Shown here: piece after piece, positions 16,848-25,074 of the stretch
Position numbering within the stretch: the stretch's first letter is position 1
How the letters are laid out: every line of letters begins with the position of its first letter
DNA from: Halosimplex amylolyticum
Lineage (GTDB): Archaea; Halobacteriota; Halobacteria; Halobacteriales; Haloarculaceae
NCBI RefSeq assembly: GCF_051414035.1
Contig: NZ_JBLKNW010000005.1
Coordinates: forward strand, 217,092 to 281,091
Direction: 5' to 3'
DNA: 64,000 nt
Translations under genes and position numbers: made by a program
Notes under the pieces: model-generated
Database searches by the model: none
The model's input: only the letters and a program-made list of their open reading frames with translations
Told to the model about the DNA's origin: nothing

Positions 16848-17660
16848 ATGGACCTGGCCGACCGGGAGTGGCGGCTGATCACCGAGGAGTCCCGTTCGGG
16901 GCCGATGAACATGGCGCTCGACGAGATCGCCGCCCAGTCGGCCGCGGAAGACGGGATCCGGACGCTGCGCGTCTACCGCTGGGCGCCCAGCACGCTCTCG
17001 CTGGGGTACCACCAGGACCCCGCGACCGTCGACTGGGACGTTTGCGAACGCGAGGGGATCACGGTCACACGCCGCCCCACCGGCGGCGGCGCCATCTATC
17101 ACGACGAGTGGGGCGACATCTCCTACTCGATCGTCGCGCCGGCCGACGAACTCCCGGGCGACTTGCTGGAGTCGTACGAACTGCTCTGCGAACCGCTGCT
17201 CGATGCCTTCGAGGGCATGGGCGTGGACGCCGGGTTCGCCGACGAGGAGCGGCCGGCGGTGTACCAGCCGGCGTGTTACCTGCGGGCACTGCATCCGGCC
17301 CACGACGTGGTGGCGAGCGACGGCCGGAAGATCTCGGGGAACGCCCAGTACAGGCAGCGGGACGCCGTCGTCCAGCACGGGTCGATCACGTTCGAGCGGA
17401 CGACCGAGCGCCACCTCGCCTGTTTCGCCGACCCCGACGCGACCCCCGCGGACTTCGACGACAGGGTGACCAGCGTCACCGAGCAGTCGGGGATCGCCCG
17501 CGAGGAGGCCGTCGCCGAACTGACCGAAGCGCTCCGTCGCTGGGGAGATGCCCACGAAGGAACGTGGTCCGAGGCGGAGCTGGAGGCCGCTCGCGAGCGC
17601 GCGAACGAGAAGTTCGCGACCGAGCGGTGGACCCGCGACGGCGACGACCCGACTGACTGA
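16848..17660 (+). CDS. lplA: Lipoate-protein ligase A family protein
   Basis: 270 residues with the biotin/lipoate ligase fold: SRSGPMNMALDEIAA, VTRRPTGGGAIYHDEWGDISYS (nucleotide/lipoate loop, ~78-97) and SDGRKISGNAQYRQRDAVVQHGSI with the active-site Lys (~159). It attaches lipoyl groups to E2 or GcvH proteins, or transfers octanoyl; the two cannot be separated here. The gene is monocistronic, with the Bat-like regulator upstream. Confidence 0.88.
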   Translation: MDLADREWRLITEESRSGPMNMALDEIAAQSAAEDGIRTLRVYRWAPSTLSLGYHQDPATVDWDVCEREGITVTRRPTGGGAIYHDEWGDISYSIVAPADELPGDLLESYELLCEPLLDAFEGMGVDAGFADEERPAVYQPACYLRALHPAHDVVASDGRKISGNAQYRQRDAVVQHGSITFERTTERHLACFADPDATPADFDDRVTSVTEQSGIAREEAVAELTEALRRWGDAHEGTWSEAELEAARERANEKFATERWTRDGDDPTD

Positions 17661-18025
17661 GCCCGGCCCGGGAACGCGTCAGTTCGCCCCGTCGCCATCC
17701 CCGTGTTTCGCGGTGATCACACTCCACACACTACTGATCGATTCATTACCAATTAATTGCGTTCCCGGAATATCACGGTCGAAATCGCCTCTCTACGGGG
17801 AATTTCCCGATCCGGTCGTCTAGCGGACGTGACCTATCTCTTCGAGCGGACAAGATTCAAGGCGGTTCCGGCACACCCTTCCCGAACAGAGCAATCGCTC
17901 ATCGTGGAGAAGACCGTGGAAGTAGGACGCCTTGGCCTTCTCCCTCCGGCGAAATAAGCTTTACCCACGGATAGCGGCGCCGCCGGGCGACGACGGGCCG
18001 CTTCGTGGGGGGAATCCAAGGGACT
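17661..18025. other. Intergenic region
   Basis: 365 nt of lower G+C, with an AT-rich stretch (~17735-17770) and a possible TATA around 17952. No open frame has genuine composition and I see no RNA gene or strong inverted repeat. Confidence 0.35.
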
Positions 18026-18559
18026 ATGGACAATTCACGCGAATCGAACGCGGCACGCATCGATCGGACGAACTCGTGGGTGGGCAGCTGGGCGGACGCC
18101 GAGGCGCTCGGGACCGGTGGCGACGGCCGATCGCCCCCGTTCTCCCGCCGAGACGCCCTCTCGCTGCTGGCACCGGCGGCGCTCGCCGTCGTCTACGGCC
18201 TCGTCGTCCTCGTCGCGGGCGGGGGGATCTTCGAGACCGGACAGCCCTGGCCCGGTGCCGGCGTGGCCTTCGGACTGCTCGGCGTCCTGTTCGCCGTCGC
18301 CGCGCACGGCACGATCAGGCTCTACGACGACGCGCGGAGGGTGGCACGCTCGGCGGCCGAGTGGCGACCGAACCCGTGGCTCTACGTCGCGAACGCGGCA
18401 CTCCTTCTCGTCGGCCTCCAGGCGGCGCGGTTCGCCGTCGCCGGCCAGTCCGTCTCCGCCCCCGTCCCGACCTACGCCGGCGCCCTCGTCGTCGCGCTGC
18501 CCCTCTCCTCGCTCGTCGCCGGTCCCGTCTACGTCGCCCAGCGCTACAGGCACGCCTGA
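18026..18559 (+). CDS. Membrane protein of unknown function
   Basis: 177 residues. A hydrophilic N-terminus of ~45 residues precedes four hydrophobic helices (~52-72, ~83-100, ~124-140, ~150-168). No family recognised. The ATG at 18026 (MDNSRESNAARI) is preferred to one seven codons upstream because the extra codons lack support. It converges with the HerA-type gene, 47 nt apart. Confidence 0.65.
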   Translation: MDNSRESNAARIDRTNSWVGSWADAEALGTGGDGRSPPFSRRDALSLLAPAALAVVYGLVVLVAGGGIFETGQPWPGAGVAFGLLGVLFAVAAHGTIRLYDDARRVARSAAEWRPNPWLYVANAALLLVGLQAARFAVAGQSVSAPVPTYAGALVVALPLSSLVAGPVYVAQRYRHA

Positions 18560-18606
18560 GCGGCGAGTACCGAGGTGAGTCAGCGGGTCTCCGCGCCGAC
18601 GATTGA

Positions 18607-19995
18607 TCAGACGATCAGGAGCCCGACCGCCAGTCCGAGGAGGAGGCCCAGCGCGACGAGCAGGACCTTCGGGAGGAGCGCCTCGACGCGTCGGCGCCCG
18701 CGCGGGGTGTCGCTCAGACGGGAGGCAGTCCACGTGAGTGCCCGTCCCCCGGAGCGGGCGAGGAAGCCGACCCCGCGGCCGGCGGCGGCCACGATCCCGC
18801 CGGTGAGGTAGGTGAGGAACTGCGCGGCCTCCCAGGCAGGGTCGGTCGCCGGCTCGGCGCCGCCGTCGCTCGCGGCCGTCGTCGCGGCCGCCCCGCTCGC
18901 TCGCCCGCCGGTCGTTCCGGTGTTCGAGGCTGTCGCGTTCGCCGTCGCACCGTCAGCCTCGGCGAGATCGTCATCGACCGACCCGTCCGCCCCGTTCGAG
19001 TCCGACGACTCGGCCGAGGCGTCGTCACCGGCCGACCCTTCCTCGGCGAGTCCGGTCGAACCGTGGTCGGTCGAATCCCCGGTGTCCGACGCGCCGCCGT
19101 TCGTCTTGTCGGTGGCGTTTTCGCCCGTCACGTCGGCGTCGACGGCCGACTGGAGTTCCGCGAGCAGGTCGCCGTCGACCGACTTCAGGTCGGGGCGGTC
19201 GACGCTGTCCAGGTCCGGCGTCGCGCCCGCGTCGAAGGTGCGCTTGCGGCGGAACGTGACGCGCTGGACGCGGTCGTCCCAGTCGGTCATCACGATGGCT
19301 TCGCCGTCGTCCAGTTCTTCGACGTCCTCGGCGGCGTCGTCGCCGAGGATGCGCCCGACGACCTTGGTGTCGTTCTCCCAGGTGAGCCGGTGCCAGACGA
19401 GCCAGTCGCACTGGGTGATGTAGTCTTTCGAGACCGACGCCGGCCGCTGGGAGAGCGCGCAGACGCCAAGTCCGCGCTTGCGGCCCCGCTTGGCCACCCG
19501 GATCAGCGTCTCGCCCACCTCGTCGCGGCCGCCCTGCTCGGGCACGAACTCGTGTGCTTCCTCGACGATGACGAGGAACGGCGTCTTGGCCGTCTTCTCC
19601 CGGACGAACAGCTCCTCTACCACCTCCCCGACGAGTGCGTGGCCCTCGTCGGGGTCGCGGTAGCCGGAGATGTCGAGGATCACCGGGACCTGGCGGTCGA
19701 GCGCGACGGCGGCGATCTGCTCGGCGTTGGCGGGCGTGACCTGCAGGTCGCAGTGGTCGTCGCCGCCGACGTGGAGGAGTTCGAACTCCTCCTTGAGGCC
19801 GTAGTACTCGCCGTCGGTGTCGACAATCAACAGCGGCACCTCGGCGGCGAGCAGTTCCTCGGCGACCACGCTGACGGTGTTGGACTTCCCGCTGCCGGAC
19901 TTGCCGGTGATGAAGCCCCGGCCGGTCAGGACCTCCAGCGTCGGCATGGAGAAGCCGTCTTCGGAGAGCGTGATCGCGTCGGGCGTGTCGGCCAT
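18607..19995 (-). CDS. HerA-type (DUF87) ATPase with C-terminal membrane anchor
   Basis: 462 residues. The ATPase domain (~1-265) has Walker A GKSGSGKSNT (~31-40), VIVEEAHEF as Walker B and the arginine-finger region RVAKRGRKRGLGVCALSQRPASVSKD, as in HerA/DUF87 hexameric translocases. Unlike canonical HerA it then carries a ~110-residue Asp/Ser/Ala/Gly linker (~290-400), an amphipathic segment and a 20-residue hydrophobic C-terminus (VLLVALGLLLGLAVGLLIV). That suggests attachment to the membrane and a role in moving DNA or partitioning at the envelope. No nuclease gene (nurA) is nearby. Confidence 0.8.
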   Translation of the reverse strand: MADTPDAITLSEDGFSMPTLEVLTGRGFITGKSGSGKSNTVSVVAEELLAAEVPLLIVDTDGEYYGLKEEFELLHVGGDDHCDLQVTPANAEQIAAVALDRQVPVILDISGYRDPDEGHALVGEVVEELFVREKTAKTPFLVIVEEAHEFVPEQGGRDEVGETLIRVAKRGRKRGLGVCALSQRPASVSKDYITQCDWLVWHRLTWENDTKVVGRILGDDAAEDVEELDDGEAIVMTDWDDRVQRVTFRRKRTFDAGATPDLDSVDRPDLKSVDGDLLAELQSAVDADVTGENATDKTNGGASDTGDSTDHGSTGLAEEGSAGDDASAESSDSNGADGSVDDDLAEADGATANATASNTGTTGGRASGAAATTAASDGGAEPATDPAWEAAQFLTYLTGGIVAAAGRGVGFLARSGGRALTWTASRLSDTPRGRRRVEALLPKVLLVALGLLLGLAVGLLIV

Positions 19996-20174
19996 CTCGC
20001 CGTCGATATGTACTCTGCCCGTAAATGCTTCGTGGCCTGGGCCCGACCGTCCGGCGAGCGGGCCGGGTCGTCGATCGCGCGGGAGTGGCAGTCCGTCGGG
20101 CAGGAGCGGTCGTTCGTCGGACGGGAGCGGTCGTCCGCCAGCAAGCTTTTATCGCCGCCGCCGGATCCCCGACC

Positions 20175-20615
20175 ATGGCGCTGTCCGACCGGTTCGGCGA
20201 ACGACTCCGGCGCGTGGCCGGCACGCGGGCCGTCTTCGGCGTCGCCGGGCTGACCGTCCTGTTGACCTGCGCGTTCGTCGGCCTGCTGGCGTTCGTCAGC
20301 GGCGCCCGCCCCGACGTCGGCTCGCGACTCCCCTATTACGTCCTCGCCATGGCCGTCGTCTTCGTCGCCGCCGTCTTCCGCCTCGACGACCGCGAGCGCC
20401 AGGGCACTCACGTCCTGACTTCGGTCTCCGCGGTGTCGGTCGTCGCGTTCGTCCTCGTCGGCCTCGCCGTCGAAGGCGTCGTGTACGCCCTCCAGAATCC
20501 GGGAGAGTTGGTCGCGTCGCAGCTGATCGTCTACTTCGCCGCGGCCGCGCTGATCTGCACCGGCGTCGCCGTCTGGGGCCTCCACCACTGGCGCGAGTTC
20601 GCTAGCAGTGAGTGA
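20175..20615 (+). CDS. Four-helix membrane protein of unknown function
   Basis: 146 residues with helices at ~20-42, ~54-66, ~80-102 and ~115-135 and short loops; no known family. The ATG at 20175 (MALSDRFGERLRR) is chosen; earlier in-frame codons are Arg/Ala-rich and unlike protein. It is divergent from the HerA-type gene, which could imply a shared promoter region. Confidence 0.6.
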   Translation: MALSDRFGERLRRVAGTRAVFGVAGLTVLLTCAFVGLLAFVSGARPDVGSRLPYYVLAMAVVFVAAVFRLDDRERQGTHVLTSVSAVSVVAFVLVGLAVEGVVYALQNPGELVASQLIVYFAAAALICTGVAVWGLHHWREFASSE

Positions 20616-20692
20616 CCGTTTCTGAATCGTCGACTGACTCGTCATCTGTGAATTCTGCTCGCGGTGCGTTGTGACCACAGCCGACACCGACC

Positions 20693-20946
20693 GGTGAAAG
20701 CCCTCGGCCCGCTCGCGCGGTCTGTGCGGGATATCCTCGGTCGCTGGCGCTTCCTCGGATAGGGCCCGCGCAGACCACGCGACCTGACCTCGCCCTTTCA
20801 GTCCACCAGGGACACCACAACTGCACGGCACAGCACCGCGCCTCACGCCTCCCCAACCGACTGCGCTTCTCGCTCACTTCGTTCGCTGCGATGCTCATCC
20901 CTCGCGCGGCTACTGTCGCGCGATGAAACGCGCGACAGCGCGCGCC
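20693..20946. repeat. Haloarchaeal structured intergenic repeat, copy A
   Basis: Non-coding element that recurs at 29137-29526. The core (~20789-20869: CCTCGCCCTTTCAGTCC followed by a run ending CCTCCCCAACCGACTGCG) is nearly identical in both copies. Before it, GAAAG..GCGGTCTGTGCGGG..GGATA and GGATA..CCCGCGCAGACC..CTTTC can form a long hairpin. It ends in CGCGCGACAGCGCGCGCC in both copies. Function is unknown; it could be a non-autonomous mobile element or a structured RNA. Confidence 0.7.
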
Positions 20947-21036
20947 ACCGCACTCCACAGACGGTGTCCAGACAGCTACTGATCGGTCGCGGATCGCTTC
21001 GATACGACTTTCCCGATCCGTTCCCTGCGGTCTGTC

Positions 21037-21873
21037 ATGATCCGGATCGGCGCACACACATCGATCGCGGGCGGCGTCCCGAACGCCGTCGACGAACAGA
21101 TCGAGATCGGCGGCAACTGCGGGCAGATCTTCACTCACTCGCCGCAGGTCTGGCAGGATCCGAACATCGGCGACGACGAGGCCGCGGAGTTCCGCGACCT
21201 CGTCGGCGAGAACGATCTGGGCCCGTGGGTCATCCACTCCTCGTACCTCGTGAACCTCTGCACGCCGAAAGACGACCTGCGCGAGAAGTCCGTCGACTCC
21301 ATGCAGAAGGAAGTCGACGCCGCGGACAAACTCGGCGTCGAGTACGTCAACGTTCACCTCGGGGCGCACACGGGCGCGGGCGTCGAGGGAGGCCTCGACA
21401 ACGCCGCGAGCGCGCTGGACGAACTGGAGATCCCCGAGGGCGTCACGGTCCTCGTCGAGTCCGACGCGGGATCGGGCACGAAACTCGGCGGCGATTTCGA
21501 GCACCTCGCCGAGGTGCTGGACCGCTCGGCGCAGGACCTCGACGTCTGCCTCGACACGGCCCACATGTTCGCGGCGGGCTACGACCTCTCGACGCCGGAG
21601 GGCGTCGAGGAGACCGTCGCGGAGTTCGACGAGGTCGTCGGGCTGGAGCACCTGGAGTGCATCCACCTCAACGACTCGAAACACGAGTGCGGGACGAACA
21701 AGGACGAGCACGCCCACATCGGCGAGGGGCTCATCGGCGAGGACGGGATGCGTGCGTTCCTGAACCACGAGGACCTGCTCGACGTGCCGCTCGTGCTGGA
21801 GACGCCCACCGAGAACGGCAAGAGCTACGCGTGGAACGTCGAGCGAGTGCGGGAGTTGCGAGACGGCGAGTGA
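21037..21873 (+). CDS. nfo: Endonuclease IV (AP endonuclease)
   Basis: 278 residues, full family length. Metal-site motifs of endonuclease IV are present: VNVHLGAHTG, VLVESDAG, CLDTAHMFAAGYD, IHLNDSKHECGTNKDEHAHIGEG. The enzyme cuts DNA 5' of abasic sites in base excision repair using three metal ions. It is a single gene, 90 nt downstream of the structured repeat. Confidence 0.95.
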   Translation: MIRIGAHTSIAGGVPNAVDEQIEIGGNCGQIFTHSPQVWQDPNIGDDEAAEFRDLVGENDLGPWVIHSSYLVNLCTPKDDLREKSVDSMQKEVDAADKLGVEYVNVHLGAHTGAGVEGGLDNAASALDELEIPEGVTVLVESDAGSGTKLGGDFEHLAEVLDRSAQDLDVCLDTAHMFAAGYDLSTPEGVEETVAEFDEVVGLEHLECIHLNDSKHECGTNKDEHAHIGEGLIGEDGMRAFLNHEDLLDVPLVLETPTENGKSYAWNVERVRELRDGE

Positions 21874-21918
21874 CCGCAGGGAACGAGGCGTCTCGGGAAC
21901 GCGAGGCCTGAGCCCCGG

Positions 21919-23370
21919 TCACCGCCGGTAGTTCCCGCTCCCGACCTCGAGTTCGGCGCGGGTGCGGTGCCACCCCGACTGCGGACCGAGCAGTTCGACG
22001 CTGGTCCGTTCGCGGTACTCGTTGCCGGTCCAGCCGCCGGAGAACCACTCGTTGCGGCCGGTGAGCTGGGCCGAGAGGAAGACGGAGGCGTTCTCCGCGG
22101 TGTCGTACTCGGCGTAGACGCGGCTCTCGTACTCGTAACACCGCTGGGTCTCGAAGTACCGGTCGGGACAGTCGACCGCGGTCCGGTCGTACTGCGGCGA
22201 GAGGAGCGGTTCGCCGCCGAACGGGTCGGCGGTGTCGATGCGCTCGTCGGCGACGAGCGTGACCTCGAAGGTGAACGAGCCGTCGTCGCGCGCGCCCATC
22301 GAGGGGTCGTCCGGGTCGTACTCCTCGGGCGAGACCGGCTCGGTCCAGCCCATCGTCTCGTTCTCCACGACGCGGAAGTACGACTCGGTCACCTCGATCC
22401 GGTCGGCGGAGATGGCGAGCAGCTGGCCGTGTTCGGTGTCGACCAGTTCGTAGGTGAAGTTCACCGGCTCGGGCTCGGCGCCGCCCGGCCCGCCGGTGGG
22501 CGCGTCGCGGTAGTAGTTCACGTCGGCGACGAACTGGTCGCCGACCTCGGAGGTGCCGTTCTCGGTCGGGACGGGCACGTAGAACGTGGGACTCTCCAGG
22601 CTCTCGTCGGCGTCGACGGTCACCTCGTAGGTGTAGGTGCTGTCTTCGCTCTCGGCGATCCGCTGTTGGCCGAGGAGGGCCAGGCCGCCGACCGCGAGGC
22701 CGGAGACGACGAGGACGGCGACGGCGCCGAGCCCGACCGTCCGCCAGTTCACGCGGCCCCGCCGGCCCTGCCTGGCGAGGTGGTGGACGAGGACGGCCAC
22801 GGCGGCACCGGCGACGATCCCGATCGGGAGGCTGACCAGCAGCGACGGCCAGACGAGCGGATCGAGGACGACCGTCAGGACGACGGCGACGGCGAGGAAG
22901 ACGACGACGCCGGCGACCAGACTCCCGAGGACGACGAGCCACGGGCGATCGAACCCGCCATTCGGGACGGCCGTCGCGGCGCGGCCACGTCGACCGCGGT
23001 CGGCTTCGAGGATCCCGCCCAGCCCACCGCCGACGGCGGCGACCAGCGTCTGGCCGACGGCGGCCGCGAGCGAGAGCACACCGGCGACCGCCAGCGTCGC
23101 GAGCGGGGCGTCGAGCGACGCGAACGGGAGGTCGCCGAAGCGGACGAAGACGACGATCCCGGTCACGACCGCACTGAGCGCCGCCATCAATACACCGGCG
23201 ATCGCACCGGCCATCGCACCGCGTCTCGCCCCGTCGCGTTCGAGATAGCCGGCGACGCCGCCGCCGACGAACGGGGCGACGAGCAAGACGAGCGGGACGA
23301 AGCCGAGCGCCGTGCCGACGACCGCACCGAGCGCTCCGTTTCGAACCGTGGACCGCGAGAATGTAGCCAT
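21919..23370 (-). CDS. Multi-helix membrane protein with large extracytoplasmic domain
   Basis: 483 residues. The N-terminal half holds about seven hydrophobic helices with Gly/Ala-rich stretches resembling the haloarchaeal DUF5518 type (GALGAVVGTALGFVPLVLLVAPFVGGGVAGYL). After the last helix (~217-237) comes a ~245-residue beta-rich, Glu/Asp/Tyr-rich domain with two Cys close together (VDCPDRYFETQRCYEY), probably outside the cell. No function is recognised. It converges with nfo, 45 nt apart. Confidence 0.65.
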   Translation of the reverse strand: MATFSRSTVRNGALGAVVGTALGFVPLVLLVAPFVGGGVAGYLERDGARRGAMAGAIAGVLMAALSAVVTGIVVFVRFGDLPFASLDAPLATLAVAGVLSLAAAVGQTLVAAVGGGLGGILEADRGRRGRAATAVPNGGFDRPWLVVLGSLVAGVVVFLAVAVVLTVVLDPLVWPSLLVSLPIGIVAGAAVAVLVHHLARQGRRGRVNWRTVGLGAVAVLVVSGLAVGGLALLGQQRIAESEDSTYTYEVTVDADESLESPTFYVPVPTENGTSEVGDQFVADVNYYRDAPTGGPGGAEPEPVNFTYELVDTEHGQLLAISADRIEVTESYFRVVENETMGWTEPVSPEEYDPDDPSMGARDDGSFTFEVTLVADERIDTADPFGGEPLLSPQYDRTAVDCPDRYFETQRCYEYESRVYAEYDTAENASVFLSAQLTGRNEWFSGGWTGNEYRERTSVELLGPQSGWHRTRAELEVGSGNYRR

Positions 23371-23565
23371 GTCTGAACGTTCGCACCGGCGGGGCTTAGC
23401 TCTGGGTTGAGAACCGTTATCACGGGCGTCGGGGCCTGTAACCGGTGTTCGACGGGTCGGACGACCTGCCGGTAGACCGGGGAATCGGTCAAGAGATTCC
23501 GCGACGCGGTCGGGCCGTCACCCCGTCTCGCGGCCTCAGTTGGCACCGTTTGATGGCGTCGAGAG

Positions 23566-24972
23566 TCACCGCTCGACGGCGTCGGGCCGGTTCTGCACGC
23601 GCGGGTACCGAACGCCCAGCGCCTTCCAGTCGAGCCAGCGGGCGCCGGGGCGGTCGTCCGCGAGTCTGCCGATCGGCGGATTTCCGCCGGTGGGAACCCC
23701 GTCGACGGGACCGCTGGGATCGACGGCGTTCGAGACGTAATCGAGGGTCTCGTCGGTCGCCACCCAGACGCCGGCGGCGCCGGAGGGGAGCGCGACGCCG
23801 ACGTTGGCGAGGCCGTCGAGCGACGTCGCGAGGTGGCGCGTCGACTCGCCGTCGATCCGCTGTTCGAGCGCGGCGTAGGCGTAGAACTCGATGTCCGCGC
23901 CGTCGGCCGCGCGGTCCTTGACCGCGGGCGCGAGTTCGAACAGTTTGTTGTAGCCGACCTCGACCTGTTCGGGGTCGAGCGTCCCCGTCGCGTCGTCGGT
24001 GGCCTCGACGGGAGCGACCTCGTCGGTCGCGGTGTCGTTCGTCACGTACCAGGTGACGTAGTTCTCCTCGCGGTGGCGGTGCCGGCGAGCGACGACGGAC
24101 ATCCCTTTGTGCGGGAGGTAGGCGCTGACCGCCGGCAGATCGGTCGCGGGCCCCCGCACCGCGAGCACGAGGACGTTCCGGTAGGTGACCGGCGAAATCG
24201 ACTCGCGGACGCGCTCGGGGTCGCCACCGCTCTCCGCGAATCCGTCGGCGCCGACCAGCGAGTCGACGAGTCCGTGGGTGCCGGTGCCCGTCGCGGCGAC
24301 GACGTAGTCGGGGTCGAACTCGACGGTCAGGTCCTCGTGAGTTTCGACGGTGAGTCCATCGAGCGCGGGGGGCGATCCCGCTCCGTCGGTGAACGCGAAC
24401 TCGGCGATATCGCCGACGACGATGCGCTCTTCGTGGCCGTCGGCGAGCGCGCGGACGAGCGCCTCGCGGTCGATCGCGTACTCGTCGACGGCGGTGACGT
24501 GCTCGCCGCTGCCCTTCGCGAAGATCGTCCCGTCGCGGTAGATCTCGGGCAGGCCGTCGATCCCGCGTTCGTCGTACTCGTAACCGCCCTCGTCCCACTG
24601 GGGCGGGAGGTACCGGTAGGGGTGGTCGGTCGAGCAGACGTACCACTCGCCGCCCGCGACGGGGACGTGCTCGCCCTCGGCGAAGGGGAGCCACCGCTCG
24701 GCGACGGTCCGGCGCTGCTCGGGGTCGGGGTCGAGGTACCCCTTCGAGAGCGTGCCCGGCCAGTCGAACGACTGCCCGGAGCCGAGCGGTGCGTTCGAGA
24801 CGAGCGCAGTCGCGTACCCGCGGTCGGAGAGTTCGTTCAGCAGTAGCAGTCCCTGGATCCCGCCTCCCACGACCAGCACGTCCACGTCGGCGGTCGGGTA
24901 CCACCCCAGGCGCTCGCGCACCCGCTCGTACAGCGCCACCCCGGTGTCGAACTCCGGCTCGTCCGCTGGCAT
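23566..24972 (-). CDS. FAD-dependent oxidoreductase (DAO-like)
   Basis: 468 residues. The dinucleotide-binding fingerprint is DVDVLVVGGGIQGLLLLNELSDRGYATALVSN (~29-60), and the second glycine motif VVAATGTGTHG follows. Near the C-terminus LANVGVALPSGAAGVWVATDETLDYVSNAV contacts the flavin in this superfamily. It resembles D-amino-acid oxidase/glycerol-3-phosphate dehydrogenase types; the substrate is unknown. It is next to the GH2 gene on the same strand (103 nt from the GH2 stop to its start), so a sugar-related substrate is possible. Confidence 0.75.
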   Translation of the reverse strand: MPADEPEFDTGVALYERVRERLGWYPTADVDVLVVGGGIQGLLLLNELSDRGYATALVSNAPLGSGQSFDWPGTLSKGYLDPDPEQRRTVAERWLPFAEGEHVPVAGGEWYVCSTDHPYRYLPPQWDEGGYEYDERGIDGLPEIYRDGTIFAKGSGEHVTAVDEYAIDREALVRALADGHEERIVVGDIAEFAFTDGAGSPPALDGLTVETHEDLTVEFDPDYVVAATGTGTHGLVDSLVGADGFAESGGDPERVRESISPVTYRNVLVLAVRGPATDLPAVSAYLPHKGMSVVARRHRHREENYVTWYVTNDTATDEVAPVEATDDATGTLDPEQVEVGYNKLFELAPAVKDRAADGADIEFYAYAALEQRIDGESTRHLATSLDGLANVGVALPSGAAGVWVATDETLDYVSNAVDPSGPVDGVPTGGNPPIGRLADDRPGARWLDWKALGVRYPRVQNRPDAVER

Positions 24973-25074
24973 CGATGTTGTCCCCTCTTTTCCTGCGGCC
25001 TACATATGTCTGCTCACGTGCCGCGTTCCGCTGGCTGGGTCCTCGCCGGACCGGTTACTGCCGGCCCTCGGAGG

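Noticed and set aside
21037..21873. Sugar isomerase reading of the TIM-barrel protein
   Set aside because: Metal ligands and order of motifs fit endonuclease IV, not xylose isomerase-like sugar enzymes.
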